Shown in pieces: positions 25,502 through 34,546 of a stretch of 64,000 nt of DNA; position 1 is the first letter of the stretch, and each line of letters starts with the position of its first letter. The stretch comes from an uncultured Treponema sp. Lineage in GTDB: Bacteria > Spirochaetota > Spirochaetia > Treponematales > Treponemataceae. The position numbers were made by a program, and so were the translations under genes. Below the pieces are notes generated by a model. That model saw nothing but the letters and a program-made list of their open reading frames with translations. It was not told where the DNA came from and made no database searches. The stretch lies in NCBI RefSeq assembly GCF_945873775.1, contig NZ_CAMCEC010000007.1, positions 1 to 64,000 of the forward strand. The letters are read 5' to 3'.

Positions 25502-26667
25502 ACTTCCGAAGTTTTCTTTACAAGTTTTTCATGCATAACAAAAAGAAGCGCGAGGGCAAGCAAAAGATAAAACGGATACAATGCGATTGTAGTTTTTGAG
25601 GCAATCATTCCAAATAAAGGCGGCATTAAAGTTGTGCCGGTGTAAGCGCTTGCCATCTGAACCCCAATTATTGCCTGCGACTTGTCTGCTCCAAAATGCG
25701 CCGGAGTAGAATGTATTATGCATGGATAAATTGGCGCGCATCCAAGTCCGATTGTTACCAATCCTACAACTGTGGAAATTTGTCCAAACGGCAAAACCAC
25801 TGCGACAATCCCTGCAAGCGCAAAAATCTGTCCAAGGCGAATCATCTGCGTGTCATTCATTTTCATTGTTAAAAATCCGCTGATGGCGCGTCCTGCTGTA
25901 ATTCCAATGTAAAACATTCCTGCAAAAAAGGCGGCTTTTTCAGGAGAAACATTTTCATAAAGCGCAAGATAAGTTCCAGCCCAAAGTCCAGTTGTCTGTT
26001 CAAGCGTGCTATAACAAAAAAATGCAATCATAACTTCCTTTGCGCCCGGAATTAAAAAAATCTGACGCAAGGAAAGAGGCTTTTCATTTTTTTCAGATTC
26101 GTGCAAATCAGTTTGGGTTTTATTTTTTTTCCAAAGCGGAAGAGAAGCAACGAGAATTGCAGTAAGCGCAGTCTGAAAAATTGCAATGTATCTGTAGCCG
26201 GAATTCCATCCGTGCTGACCAGTCAATGCGAATCCCATTATAGAAGGACCGATTGCAGTTCCGACTCCCCACATACAATGAAGCCAGCTCATGTGGCGGC
26301 TTTTGTAATTAAGGGCGACATAATTGTTAAGGGCGGCATCCACGCTTCCGGCTCCAAGTCCATAAGGAACAGCCCAAAGGCAAAGCATCAAAAATGAACT
26401 GCTTATAGAAAATCCAAAAAGCGCAAGTGCAGTTGTTGCAACGCTTATTACCATGACTTTTCCAACACCGGCTTTTTTTGTAAACCAGTCGCTCATCAAA
26501 CTTGAAAAAACAGTTCCCGCGGCAATAATCATTGCAATGATTCCGGCAAAAGAAATGTCCACGCCAAAATCTTTATACATCGAAGGCCATGCGGAACCAA
26601 GCAAAGGGTCAGGAAGACCAAGACTTATAAAAGCCACATAAATCACAGCAAGAAGAAGCGATGCCAT
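25498..26667 (-). CDS. MFS transporter, sugar-permease-like
   Basis: A 389-residue, about 12-helix major facilitator. Helices are evident from MASLLLAVIYVAFISLG to the C-terminal YPFYLLLALALLFVM, with the loop 2-3 motif SDWFTKKAGVGKVMV. PLLGSAWPSM and NYVALNYKSRHMSWLHCMWGVGTAIGPSIMG resemble FucP/FHS-type permeases for fucose or other sugars; substrate is inferred. AGTGAGG precedes ATG 26667, preferred over 26781, which would add an odd hydrophobic extension. Monocistronic. Confidence 0.8.
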   Translation of the reverse strand: MASLLLAVIYVAFISLGLPDPLLGSAWPSMYKDFGVDISFAGIIAMIIAAGTVFSSLMSDWFTKKAGVGKVMVISVATTALALFGFSISSSFLMLCLWAVPYGLGAGSVDAALNNYVALNYKSRHMSWLHCMWGVGTAIGPSIMGFALTGQHGWNSGYRYIAIFQTALTAILVASLPLWKKNKTQTDLHESEKNEKPLSLRQIFLIPGAKEVMIAFFCYSTLEQTTGLWAGTYLALYENVSPEKAAFFAGMFYIGITAGRAISGFLTMKMNDTQMIRLGQIFALAGIVAVVLPFGQISTVVGLVTIGLGCAPIYPCIIHSTPAHFGADKSQAIIGVQMASAYTGTTLMPPLFGMIASKTTIALYPFYLLLALALLFVMHEKLVKKTSEV

Positions 26668-26809
26668 ACAAACCTCACTTAATTGCAATTTTTGGAAAAT
26701 TATAATACACAAAAATATTTTTTTCTTTAACGATTTTCCGCATTGATATAACAATCTTCCATAAAAAATATTTGACAGCATCTTTTCTTATAATTAAAAT
26801 TATTCTGTT

Positions 26810-29035
26810 ATGAATGTAATTGTAATCCAGCCGCCTTTAGTTCAACTTAATTCCCCATACCCATCTGGAGCATATTTAAAATCTTTTTTTAATGGAAACG
26901 GACACAATGCTGTATGGCTTGATTTGAGTGTGCGGCTCGTACATTCAATTTTTTCAAAAAACGGACTGAAAAAACTTTTTGAACTTTCAAAAGAAAACGC
27001 AATGAAGATTGCTTCCGCCGCAGAAAAAAAAGGAGACTTCGCAACTGCAAAAAATTTAAGGCGTTACATTTTTCAAAGCGATTTATGGATTGACTGGATT
27101 GATTTTATAATGTCGGCTTTATGCGGAAAACAAAATCCAAGCGCACGTGAACTTTGCCACAGATTTATTTTAAATCCGTACACTCCGCGCGGAAACCGCA
27201 TGGAAAACTACATAGCAAATCTTGACAGAGAACCAACTGTAGATGACACAAGAAATATTGCAAGCCTTGCACTTGAAGATTTAGCAGACTACATTTCAGT
27301 TGCATTCGACAAAAGTTTTTCTCTCGTGCGTTACGCGGAAAGCATTACGGTAAGCGAAACTTCTTTTAGCCAAATTGAAGCAAAACTCAACTCGCCAGTT
27401 TTGACAACTTTTTATACAGAAGTTTTAGAAGATACGTTTTCAAAAACAACTATTGCTGAAAACGAAAAAACACTTGTATGCATTTCCGTTCCGTTTGCAG
27501 GAACTTTTACTCCAGCTCTTTTCACAGCAAAATATCTACGAAAAAAATATGGCGAAAAAGTTTTTATTTGTTTTGGCGGCGGATTCATAAATACAGAGCT
27601 TAGAGAATTCAGCGACAATTCATTTTCTAAATACGCAGATGCAATAAGCTACGACAGAGGCTACGGCTCATACAAAAATTTTTTTGATGAATTTCCCGGC
27701 GGAAAAATTTCCGAAGAAAAACAGCTCTATAAAATGCGTCTGTTTACAAAAGAAAAAATCATAGAGCCATTGCAGTCATCTTTAGAATACGAAAAATTTG
27801 AAAATGAGCAGACATCATTAATTGTTCCTGATTATTCAGAAACGGATTTTTCTATTTATCCGCGTGTTGCCGATGACGAAAATCCAATGCAGCGTTTGTG
27901 GTCAGACGGAGCCTGGATGAAAGCTTATCTTGCGCACGGATGCTACTGGCACAAATGCGCGTTCTGCGATGTAAGCCTTGACTATGTTGCTTCCTATAGG
28001 CTTGTTCAAATTGAAAATCTTTTTCATGGATTAAAATCACAGTCAGAAAAAAATGGAATACACGGAATTCATTTTGTTGACGAAGCAATGCCTCCAGCCG
28101 CAATGATAAAATTTTCCAAGTTGAATTTAGAAAATTCTGCTTCCTTTTCATTTTGGGGAAATGTAAGATTTGAAAAAATTTATTCCCGCGACATGGCAGA
28201 GTTTTTGTCATTCGGCGGACTGATTGGAGTTTCCGGCGGAATTGAAATTGCAACAGGAACAGGTCTGGACAGCATAAGCAAAGGCACAGATTTAGATTCA
28301 ATTGTAAGCGCGTGCTGTGCGTTCAAAGAAGCCGGTATTTTGATTCACGCCTACATGATTTACGGCTACTTTGGAGAAACTGAACAGGACACAATAAATT
28401 CAATGGAAACTTTAAGACAGCTTTATGAAGCAGGACTCCTTGACTCTTGCTTCTGGCATAAATTTGTTTTAACAAGGCATTCAAGAATTTATTCAGAATG
28501 GAAAAACGGGCTTCATAAAAATTTAAATCCATTTGCTCCTAAAAATTCCGGAGTGTTTGCAAAAAATGGGCTTCATTTTAAGGACGAGGAAAAATCCGCA
28601 AAATTCGGCAACGGACTTTACGCGGCTCTTCAAAGCTGGATGCACGGAGAAAATTTAAATACTCCAGTTGAAAAATGGTTTGATTTTAAAGTTCCGCATC
28701 CAAATGTTCCCAAAAACTTGATTTCAAAATCAATTGAAAAATATGAGCAACGCCGCGACAAAGAATGGAACACGCCGTTAAATATAAAAAAACTTTTCTG
28801 GCTTGCAGGAAACGTTGCCTTCTGTGAAAATAAATTTTTATGGAACTATATGCATGAAGATTTTAAAATTTCAATAAATATTTCCGCACAAGAAAAAGAA
28901 GAGTTTATTCACGCGCTTTATTTTCTTTCACCTAAAAACTTTGACAGTTCATTCATGGAAAATCTTGTTCAAAAAAATCCGGGAATAAAAAAAATCCTTC
29001 GCTCGCTAAGGGGCAAAGGACTTGTAATGCTTTAA
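26810..29035 (+). CDS. B12-binding-type radical SAM protein
   Basis: A 741-residue radical SAM enzyme. Residues 1-40 (VIQPPLVQLNSPYPSGAYLKSFFNGNGHNAVWLDLS) and 210-260 (FAGTFTPALFTAKYLRKKYGEKVFICFGGGFINTEL) look like a cobalamin-binding Rossmann domain but lack a clear DXHXXG motif. The cluster motif is in AHGCYWHKCAFCD near residue 380, a Cx4Cx2C spacing rather than Cx3Cx2C. HFVDEAMPP, FWGNVRFEK and GVSGGIEIATGTGLD are further radical-SAM barrel features. The C-terminal part is family specific. Substrate is unknown. It stands alone in a monocistronic context. Confidence 0.8.
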   Translation: MNVIVIQPPLVQLNSPYPSGAYLKSFFNGNGHNAVWLDLSVRLVHSIFSKNGLKKLFELSKENAMKIASAAEKKGDFATAKNLRRYIFQSDLWIDWIDFIMSALCGKQNPSARELCHRFILNPYTPRGNRMENYIANLDREPTVDDTRNIASLALEDLADYISVAFDKSFSLVRYAESITVSETSFSQIEAKLNSPVLTTFYTEVLEDTFSKTTIAENEKTLVCISVPFAGTFTPALFTAKYLRKKYGEKVFICFGGGFINTELREFSDNSFSKYADAISYDRGYGSYKNFFDEFPGGKISEEKQLYKMRLFTKEKIIEPLQSSLEYEKFENEQTSLIVPDYSETDFSIYPRVADDENPMQRLWSDGAWMKAYLAHGCYWHKCAFCDVSLDYVASYRLVQIENLFHGLKSQSEKNGIHGIHFVDEAMPPAAMIKFSKLNLENSASFSFWGNVRFEKIYSRDMAEFLSFGGLIGVSGGIEIATGTGLDSISKGTDLDSIVSACCAFKEAGILIHAYMIYGYFGETEQDTINSMETLRQLYEAGLLDSCFWHKFVLTRHSRIYSEWKNGLHKNLNPFAPKNSGVFAKNGLHFKDEEKSAKFGNGLYAALQSWMHGENLNTPVEKWFDFKVPHPNVPKNLISKSIEKYEQRRDKEWNTPLNIKKLFWLAGNVAFCENKFLWNYMHEDFKISINISAQEKEEFIHALYFLSPKNFDSSFMENLVQKNPGIKKILRSLRGKGLVML

Positions 29036-29053
29036 AAAATTCAGCAGCACAAA

Positions 29054-29830
29054 TTAACTTTCTAGTTTTTGTCTGTAGACTTCATAAAGAAGAACGCCAG
29101 CTGCAACAGAAACATTCAGGCTGTCAATTTTTCCGCAGGTTGGAATGGAAACAATTTCATCGCATTGTTCTTGCAAAAGCCGCGCAATTCCGCTGCCTTC
29201 ACTTCCCATTATGATGCAAGTTTTTTTTGGAAACTTTATTTTTGAAAGAGTCGTTCCACCTGCATCCGCTCCGTAAATCCAAAATCCGGCTGACTTTAAA
29301 ATCTGAACTGCGCGAACAAGATTTGGAACTTTTGCAACATCAACCCAAGAAGAAGCGCCCGCGCTTGTGCGTGCAATTATTTCATTGCTGTTGATTTCCG
29401 CGCTTCTATGATCTGGAACAACCATAAGGCTTGCGCCGAACTGATCGCATGAACGCAAAATTGCGCCGACATTATGCGGATCTGTAACACTGTCAAGAAC
29501 AATGACAACGGAATTTTCCGGGCAGTAAGTAATCCACTGTTCAAGCTGAATTTGATTTTTCGAATTTTCTTTTTCACCTTCAACTAGAAGAATAATTCCG
29601 CGGTGATCACGGGCAGTTTCTGGAAGCGGCAAAACCATTGAGTCAAGTTCTTTTTCATTCACAAGTGAAACTTCAAAATTTGAGTCCTTTGCAAGTGAAA
29701 TTATTTTTTTGATTCTTGGTCCTGGCTTTGAATAAAAAATTTTCAAGCTGATTTCTTTAGGTTTAGAAACTGAATACAGTCTGACTTTTTCTTCCACAGC
29801 ATGGAAGCCTGTATAAATATTTTTTGACAT
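29054..29830 (-). CDS. SpoU/TrmH-type 2'-O rRNA methyltransferase, RlmB-like
   Basis: A 258-residue SPOUT methyltransferase. The N-terminal substrate domain (YTGFHAVEEKVRLYS...) is followed by the knotted domain with VIVLDSVTDPHNVGAILRSCDQFGA, EIIARTSAGASSWVDVAKV, CIIMGSEGSGIARLLQEQCDEIVSIPTCGKIDSLNVSVAAGVLLYE, which carry the three family motifs. These match the RlmB/TrmH group that methylates G2251 of 23S rRNA; the exact target is inferred. It is monocistronic. The MITE-like element lies upstream. Confidence 0.88.
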   Translation of the reverse strand: MSKNIYTGFHAVEEKVRLYSVSKPKEISLKIFYSKPGPRIKKIISLAKDSNFEVSLVNEKELDSMVLPLPETARDHRGIILLVEGEKENSKNQIQLEQWITYCPENSVVIVLDSVTDPHNVGAILRSCDQFGASLMVVPDHRSAEINSNEIIARTSAGASSWVDVAKVPNLVRAVQILKSAGFWIYGADAGGTTLSKIKFPKKTCIIMGSEGSGIARLLQEQCDEIVSIPTCGKIDSLNVSVAAGVLLYEVYRQKLES

Positions 29831-29879
29831 AATCTTTTATTTTTTCAAAAGAAACTGCTGGCTAATGTTGATTTACAAA

Positions 29880-30043
29880 TATGGGAATGTCTAAAAAGTA
29901 TCTTTTATGTCATTTTCGGGCTTGACCCTGCGATGTTTGTGCAGCAAACTCGGTTAGAAATCTAACTGCACATATCACAATCTTTTAGGGATTGTCGTAT
30001 CAAGTACGGCAATGACACTTTAAACTTATTGGATATTCCCATA
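29880..30043. mobile_element. 164-bp MITE-like element with 20-bp terminal repeats
   Basis: Left end TATGGGAATGTCTAAAAAGT (29880-29899) and the complement of the right end TATGGGAATATCCAATAAGT (30024-30043) agree at 17 of 20 positions. The TA at both outer ends would suit a TA target duplication as made by IS630/Tc1-type transposases. The interior (29908-30017) contains a copy of the TGTCAT/ATGACA two-hairpin repeat. There is no open frame inside. A right-end relic lies at 15194-15213. Confidence 0.55.
29908..30017. repeat. TGTCAT/ATGACA element, copy e, inside the 164-bp element
   Basis: TGTCATTTTCGGG-CTTGA-CCCTGCGATG starts it and GATTGTCGTA-TCAAG-TACGGCAATGACA ends it, with a longer spacer of about 55 bases than in the other copies. 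Confidence 0.55.
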
Positions 30044-30063
30044 AAATTTTTCAATTAATTATC

Positions 30064-30095
30064 GTACAAAATTGCTGCGTCAATTCTTGCCGCAG
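30064..30095. repeat. 32-bp direct repeat, unit 1
   Basis: GTACAAAATTGCTGCG... is identical over 32 bases to 30129-30160, a 65-base offset. It duplicates the terminator and last codons of the YchJ-like gene. Confidence 0.8.
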
Positions 30096-30128
30096 TTTGG
30101 TGCTTGCTCCCACTTGGTCGCAATCATT

Positions 30129-30168
30129 GTACAAAATTGCTGCGTCAATTCTTGCCGCAGCAATTTTT
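30129..30168 (-). terminator. Terminator hairpin overlapping the YchJ-like gene end
   Basis: AAAATTGCTGCG pairs with CGCAGCAATTTT over 12 bases; the TGA stop codon of the minus-strand gene (30145-30147) lies inside the loop side of this hairpin. The 32-bp repeat unit 2 (30129-30160) covers most of it. The hairpin lacks a long T run (TTTTGTAC). Confidence 0.6.
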
Positions 30169-30648
30169 ATATTTTTTTCCGCTTCCACAAGGGCAAGGTT
30201 CATTGCGGCCAATTTTTCTGCCTTCTCTTACAACTGTTGTCGGGCGCATCATGCCTTCGCTGTAAAGCCACTCGCCGTTTATTTTTTTGAAGCCGCCAAT
30301 TTCATGGTGAATGTCGTGCATTCCTTTTGAAGTGTATTCAGCTTCAAATTCAACAATGCCTTCATCATCGCTTTCTGTTCCTTTTTCTGTGCGAAGAATT
30401 TTCAAGCCATGCCAAGTACTGTTGTTGCTCCAGTCTTCAGTTGCCTTGCGGTCAATTTCTGCAATTTTCTCGCCTTTCTCGCAGCTATTGATAATGAAAT
30501 CAATTTCATGCTTTACGTAAGCTGTATAACGCGCCCTCATTAGAGATTCAGCAGTTTTTGCTTTTTCAGTGCCCTTAATAATTTTTTCGCAGCATTCAGC
30601 ATAATCTTTTCCTGAACCGCATGGACACAAATCTTTTTTATCGCTCAT
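30145..30648 (-). CDS. YchJ-like protein with two SEC-C zinc motifs
   Basis: A 167-residue cytosolic protein of the YchJ/UPF0225 type: N-terminal SEC-C motif [13 protein letters not shown], an NTF2-like central domain ([23 protein letters not shown] ... [32 protein letters not shown]), and a second SEC-C motif [13 protein letters not shown] at the end. Each motif has the CxC...CC Zn ligands. Function is unknown; SEC-C binds Zn and often nucleic acid or SecB. GGAGA precedes ATG 30648. The terminator hairpin overlaps its stop. Confidence 0.88.
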   Translation of the reverse strand: MSDKKDLCPCGSGKDYAECCEKIIKGTEKAKTAESLMRARYTAYVKHEIDFIINSCEKGEKIAEIDRKATEDWSNNSTWHGLKILRTEKGTESDDEGIVEFEAEYTSKGMHDIHHEIGGFKKINGEWLYSEGMMRPTTVVREGRKIGRNEPCPCGSGKKYKNCCGKN

Positions 30649-30724
30649 AGTTTCTCCAATAAAATTTCTGTTTGTAAATATTTTTTTATTTTACCAATTT
30701 ATTCAAGTTGTTGCAAACTCTATT

Positions 30725-31966
30725 TCAGTTGTCGCGGTAGTCGGTTACGCGCTTTGTTTTCTTTTCGCTGCGTGGAAGAGTGCCGACCGGAACAATTGTA
30801 ATTTTTGGAGTTACACCGATTTTCGACTTGAACATTTCACCAATTTTTTTTGCGGTTTCTTCAAAGTTCACTCTGCCCTCGGCTTCAGCAGTAAGAATCA
30901 TAATGTCCTTGTTGATTTCATCGTCATGCGCAATCGCAATTGAATATTCGCTTGAAACTCCGTCAACATTTTGCAGCAATTCTTCAACTTGGCTTGGGAA
31001 CATATTCACGCCGTGAACTTTAAACATATCGTCGCTTCTTCCCTTTATCATGTCGATTCTCGGATAGCATCTTCCGCAGCTGCATTTTTCAGGAATGATT
31101 CTTGAAATGTCGTGCGTTCTGAATCTTAAAAGCGGCGCGCCTTCCTTTACAAGAGTTGTAATTACGATTTCGCCTTCTTCTCCGTCCGGTAAATTTTTTC
31201 CAGTTTTCGGATCGATTATTTCTATATAAATGTAATCGTCCCAATAATGAATGCCGCTTTCTTTTTCGCAGTTGATTCCAATTCCCGGTCCGTAAATTTC
31301 TGTAAGTCCGTAAATGTCGTAAAGCTCAATTCCAAGTTCGTCTTTGATATACTTGCGCATTTTTTTTGACCAGCGTTCAGAACCGAACACGCCTTTCTTC
31401 AAATAAATTTTATCTTTAAGTCCGCGCTTGTTGATTTCTTCCGCAAGCAAAAGTGCATAAGAAGAAGTCGCCGTGATTACAGTTGATTTTAAATCCTGCA
31501 TCATCTGAAGCTGTTTTTCTGTATTGCCCGGTCCCATCGGAATTGCCATTGCGCCAAGCTTTTCGCATCCAGCCTGAAATCCAATTCCCGCTGTCCAAAG
31601 TCCGTAGCCCGGCGTAATCTGGATTCTGTCCTTTTTTGTGATTCCGGCAGTTTCGTAGCAGCGCGCAAACATAATCGCCCAGTCGTCAACATCTTTTGCA
31701 GTGTACGGAATTATAACCGGCTTTCCTGTTGTTCCAGACGATGAATGGATTCTAACAATTTCTTCATCTGGAACAGCCTGAATTCCAAGCGGATATGCAT
31801 TGCGCAAATCGTCCTTGCTGGAAAATGGAAGTGCCTCAAATTCTTCCTGACTTGAAACGCCGGTAATTTTTTTTTCTTTCAAAATTTTTCCGTAGTAACT
31901 GTCGCCTGCAATAAGACGTTTAATTTGCTTGTCAACTTGAGCAAGCTGCTTTTCATTCAATTTCAT
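30725..31966 (-). CDS. paaK: Phenylacetate--CoA ligase-type enzyme
   Basis: A 413-residue AMP-forming aryl-CoA ligase. The P-loop IHSSSGTTGKPV, GLTEIYGPG, and RFRTHDISRI are visible, and the C-terminal lid contains VTDYRDN. Cys-rich CSCGRCYPRIDMIKGRSDDMFKVHG is typical of the PaaK group. With iorAB upstream it would activate or recycle arylacetates from aromatic amino acids, possibly running in the ATP-yielding direction, as proposed for indolepyruvate oxidoreductase partners. GGAGG precedes ATG 31966, which overlaps the iorB stop (ATGA). Last gene of the operon. Confidence 0.9.
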   Translation of the reverse strand: MKLNEKQLAQVDKQIKRLIAGDSYYGKILKEKKITGVSSQEEFEALPFSSKDDLRNAYPLGIQAVPDEEIVRIHSSSGTTGKPVIIPYTAKDVDDWAIMFARCYETAGITKKDRIQITPGYGLWTAGIGFQAGCEKLGAMAIPMGPGNTEKQLQMMQDLKSTVITATSSYALLLAEEINKRGLKDKIYLKKGVFGSERWSKKMRKYIKDELGIELYDIYGLTEIYGPGIGINCEKESGIHYWDDYIYIEIIDPKTGKNLPDGEEGEIVITTLVKEGAPLLRFRTHDISRIIPEKCSCGRCYPRIDMIKGRSDDMFKVHGVNMFPSQVEELLQNVDGVSSEYSIAIAHDDEINKDIMILTAEAEGRVNFEETAKKIGEMFKSKIGVTPKITIVPVGTLPRSEKKTKRVTDYRDN

Positions 31967-32547
31967 ATTTTTCCTCCAAAACCTTTTTCCAATGCTTTTA
32001 TGTTGATTTCTACCAACGCTGGCTTTACCGTTGTTTTTAAAGCTTCCTTTATTTTTTCTATGCTGATTCCGTTTATTCCGCGTGAAGCCGCCGCGCCCAA
32101 AAGAATTGTGTTTACAACTTTTGAAGTACCAAGCTCGCAGCAAATTTTTTCTGAATCAACAACGCAGACAGAACCGCAGTTTTTATTCAGGAATTCCAGA
32201 AGCGAATTTTCATCAGCTGAATTTTCCTTTCCGGCGCAAGCAGAAGACACCGTAATTTTTTTATTCACAACAATTGTTCCTCCGCGTTTTAAATACTGAA
32301 TATTTCTTACAGCTTCTGTCATTTCAAAAGAAATAATCATGTCCGCCTGACCAAGCGGAATCAGAGGCGACCAGCAGTTTTCTCCGATTCTAACGTGGCT
32401 TACGACTGAACCGCCGCGCTGAGCCATTCCAATCGTTTCCGCAGAGTGAACCGTAAGCCCGCAAAGAAGTGCCGCCTGATCCAAAAGTTTCGCGGCAAGA
32501 ACAGTTCCCTGTCCGCCGATTCCGCATATCAAAATATTTACACTCAT
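31963..32547 (-). CDS. iorB: Indolepyruvate:ferredoxin oxidoreductase, beta subunit
   Basis: A 194-residue gamma-domain subunit of 2-oxoacid:ferredoxin oxidoreductase type. NILICGIGGQGTVLAAKLLDQAA, SAETIGMAQRGGSVVSHVRIGE, and LGTSKVVNTILLGAAA are the family signatures. With IorA it oxidatively decarboxylates aryl pyruvates to aryl-acetyl-CoA, giving reduced ferredoxin. ATG 32547 with AGGCGGA upstream is chosen because the frame upstream of it covers the end of iorA. Gap to iorA is 11 bases; overlaps paaK by four. Confidence 0.92.
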   Translation of the reverse strand: MSVNILICGIGGQGTVLAAKLLDQAALLCGLTVHSAETIGMAQRGGSVVSHVRIGENCWSPLIPLGQADMIISFEMTEAVRNIQYLKRGGTIVVNKKITVSSACAGKENSADENSLLEFLNKNCGSVCVVDSEKICCELGTSKVVNTILLGAAASRGINGISIEKIKEALKTTVKPALVEINIKALEKGFGGKI

Positions 32548-32558
32548 TTTTTCCGCCT

Positions 32559-34385
32559 TTATTTTTTTGAAGCAATCGCATTTACCGGGCAAATCTGCGA
32601 GCACAATGAACAGCCCGTGCAGAGCGATGAATCGATTTGCGCTTTTTTGCCGTTCATGCCGAGCGCGGGACATCCGATTTCGTTTATGCACTTTTTGCAG
32701 CCGACGCATTTTTCATTTTCAATGCAAAGAGCGGGTTTTCTGAATTCCTTGAATTCTTCCTTGCGCAAAAGGGCGATGCAAGGAGACTTGAAAATAACTG
32801 CGCTCACTCCCTCATGCGAATCGCATTTCTTCACCGCCGCAATGCTTTCCTCCAAGTCAAACGGATTCACCGTAATAACAGGCTCAACTCCGACCGCCTT
32901 GAGGATTTTTTCGATGCTGATTTTTTCCGTGATTTCGCCCATCATCGTAACGCCTGTTCCGGGATGAGGCTGATGTCCTGTCATCGCAGTTGTGGAATTG
33001 TCCAAAATGCAGATTGTCTGACGCGCCTGATTGTAGACCGCATTAACAACGCCTGTGATTCCCGAAGCGAAAAAAGTCGAGTCGCCGATAAATGAAAAGC
33101 AGTGCCTGTCGTTTTCCGCATGAAAAAATCCCTGCGCCATGGTTATGTCCGCGCCCATGCAGAGGCAGGTGTCGCACATATCAAGCGGTTTGGCGTTTCC
33201 CAAAGTGTAGCACCCGATGTCGCCGCAGTAGACTGTCTTCTCGCCTTTCATCGCCTGCTTTACCGCATAGAAACTTGCACGGTGAGGACAGCCCGCGCAC
33301 AGAACCGGAGGACGCACAGGAAGAGGCGGAAGCTCAATTTTATTTTCTGAAAGTTCAAGGCCAAGAAATTTTGCAATCACCTGCTTTGCAATTTCCACAG
33401 AATATTCTCCGGCTTCTGGAATTTCTTTTGTGAGCTTTCCGTGGATTTTATTTTCAAGATGATTTTTTCCGCACAACTTTAAAAGCTCGTTTTCAATAAC
33501 CGGGTCAAGCTCTTCAATTACAAGAACTTCTTCTACGTCCGCTAAAAAACTTTTTGCAAGATCAGTCGGAAACGGATAAGGCGTTCCGATTTTTAAAACC
33601 GGAATATTTTTTTCACCAAGAATTTCCAAAGCTTCCTTTGCATAGCAATAGCTCACGCCGCTTGTAACAATTCCCTTTTTACTTTTTGGAATTTTGTTTT
33701 CTATAAAATTAAATTTGCTTTTTGAAAATTCAGACGGAAGAATAAATTCGTTACGCTCAAAAATCTGCTTGTGGTTCAAAAAAGATGTACGCGGAAAAAT
33801 TACCCAGCGGCTTGTGTCCTTTTCAAATCCTTCAATTTTTTTTGCTTTTGGAAGCTCCGGGATTTCCATGCTTGCGTATCCGTGGTCAACTCTTGTTGTG
33901 GGACGAAGCAATACCGGCGTATTGTATCTTTCAGAAAATTCAAATGCCTGCTGAATCATCTCAAAGGCTTCTTCCGGCGAGCTTGGATCAAAAACTGGAA
34001 TCTTTGAAAATGCGCCGTACATTCTTGTGTCCTGCTCTGTCTGCGAGCTGATTGGTCCGGGATCGTCCGCGCTTACAATTACCATTCCGCCTTTTACGCC
34101 AACGTAGGAAAGACACATTGCAGGGTCGCCGGCAACATTCAGTCCAACTTGCTTCATTGTGACTAAAGTTCGCGCACCGCAATACGAAGCTCCAGCCGCA
34201 ACTTCAAGAGCTGCTTTTTCATTGACCGACCATTCAACGTAGGCTCCGGTCTGCTTTATGTATTTTGCCGCAAATTCTATTATCTCTGATGAAGGCGTTC
34301 CCGGATAGCCGGAAATTACATTTACCCCGGCACAAATCGCGCCCAAGGCAATCGCCTCGTTTCCCATTATCATTTTCTTTGACAT
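32559..34385 (-). CDS. iorA: Indolepyruvate:ferredoxin oxidoreductase, alpha subunit
   Basis: A 608-residue TPP enzyme. The N-terminal pyrimidine domain has GVNVISGYPGTPSSEI and EWSVNEKAALEVAAGASYCG; the TPP-binding domain has GDIGCYTLG, CMGADITMAQG and SFIGDSTFFASGITGVVNAVYNQ; the C-terminus has two ferredoxin 4Fe-4S motifs, CVGCKKCINEIGCP and CTGCSLCSQICP. GAGG precedes ATG 34385; TTG 34400 is an alternative. It opens the iorA-iorB-paaK operon for aromatic amino-acid breakdown by the anaerobic route. Confidence 0.95.
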   Translation of the reverse strand: MSKKMIMGNEAIALGAICAGVNVISGYPGTPSSEIIEFAAKYIKQTGAYVEWSVNEKAALEVAAGASYCGARTLVTMKQVGLNVAGDPAMCLSYVGVKGGMVIVSADDPGPISSQTEQDTRMYGAFSKIPVFDPSSPEEAFEMIQQAFEFSERYNTPVLLRPTTRVDHGYASMEIPELPKAKKIEGFEKDTSRWVIFPRTSFLNHKQIFERNEFILPSEFSKSKFNFIENKIPKSKKGIVTSGVSYCYAKEALEILGEKNIPVLKIGTPYPFPTDLAKSFLADVEEVLVIEELDPVIENELLKLCGKNHLENKIHGKLTKEIPEAGEYSVEIAKQVIAKFLGLELSENKIELPPLPVRPPVLCAGCPHRASFYAVKQAMKGEKTVYCGDIGCYTLGNAKPLDMCDTCLCMGADITMAQGFFHAENDRHCFSFIGDSTFFASGITGVVNAVYNQARQTICILDNSTTAMTGHQPHPGTGVTMMGEITEKISIEKILKAVGVEPVITVNPFDLEESIAAVKKCDSHEGVSAVIFKSPCIALLRKEEFKEFRKPALCIENEKCVGCKKCINEIGCPALGMNGKKAQIDSSLCTGCSLCSQICPVNAIASKK

Positions 34386-34474
34386 TGCGAAAAACCTCAA
34401 AAAGATTAAAAAGTGTATGTATCTTTTTATAGTAACATGAATATGCGGCTTTTACAATAGAAAATTTTAAAGAT

Positions 34475-34521
34475 AAAAAAGGCTGCCAATTGCTTGAAGT
34501 GAATTTCAAGAACTGACAGCC
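34475..34521 (-). terminator. Rho-independent terminator of the poly-Asp lipoprotein gene
   Basis: On the minus strand GGCTGTCAGTTCTTGAA pairs with TTCAAGCAATTGGCAGCC with few mismatches and is followed by a run of six T. It sits 26 bases past the stop at 34547 and shields iorA from read-through. Confidence 0.85.
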
Positions 34522-34546
34522 TAAAAATTATTCCGTGAAGAAAAAG

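Noticed and set aside
30064..30160. Attachment sites or a two-unit CRISPR
   Set aside because: The repeat is a copy of a gene end plus terminator; no integrase or cas gene is near.
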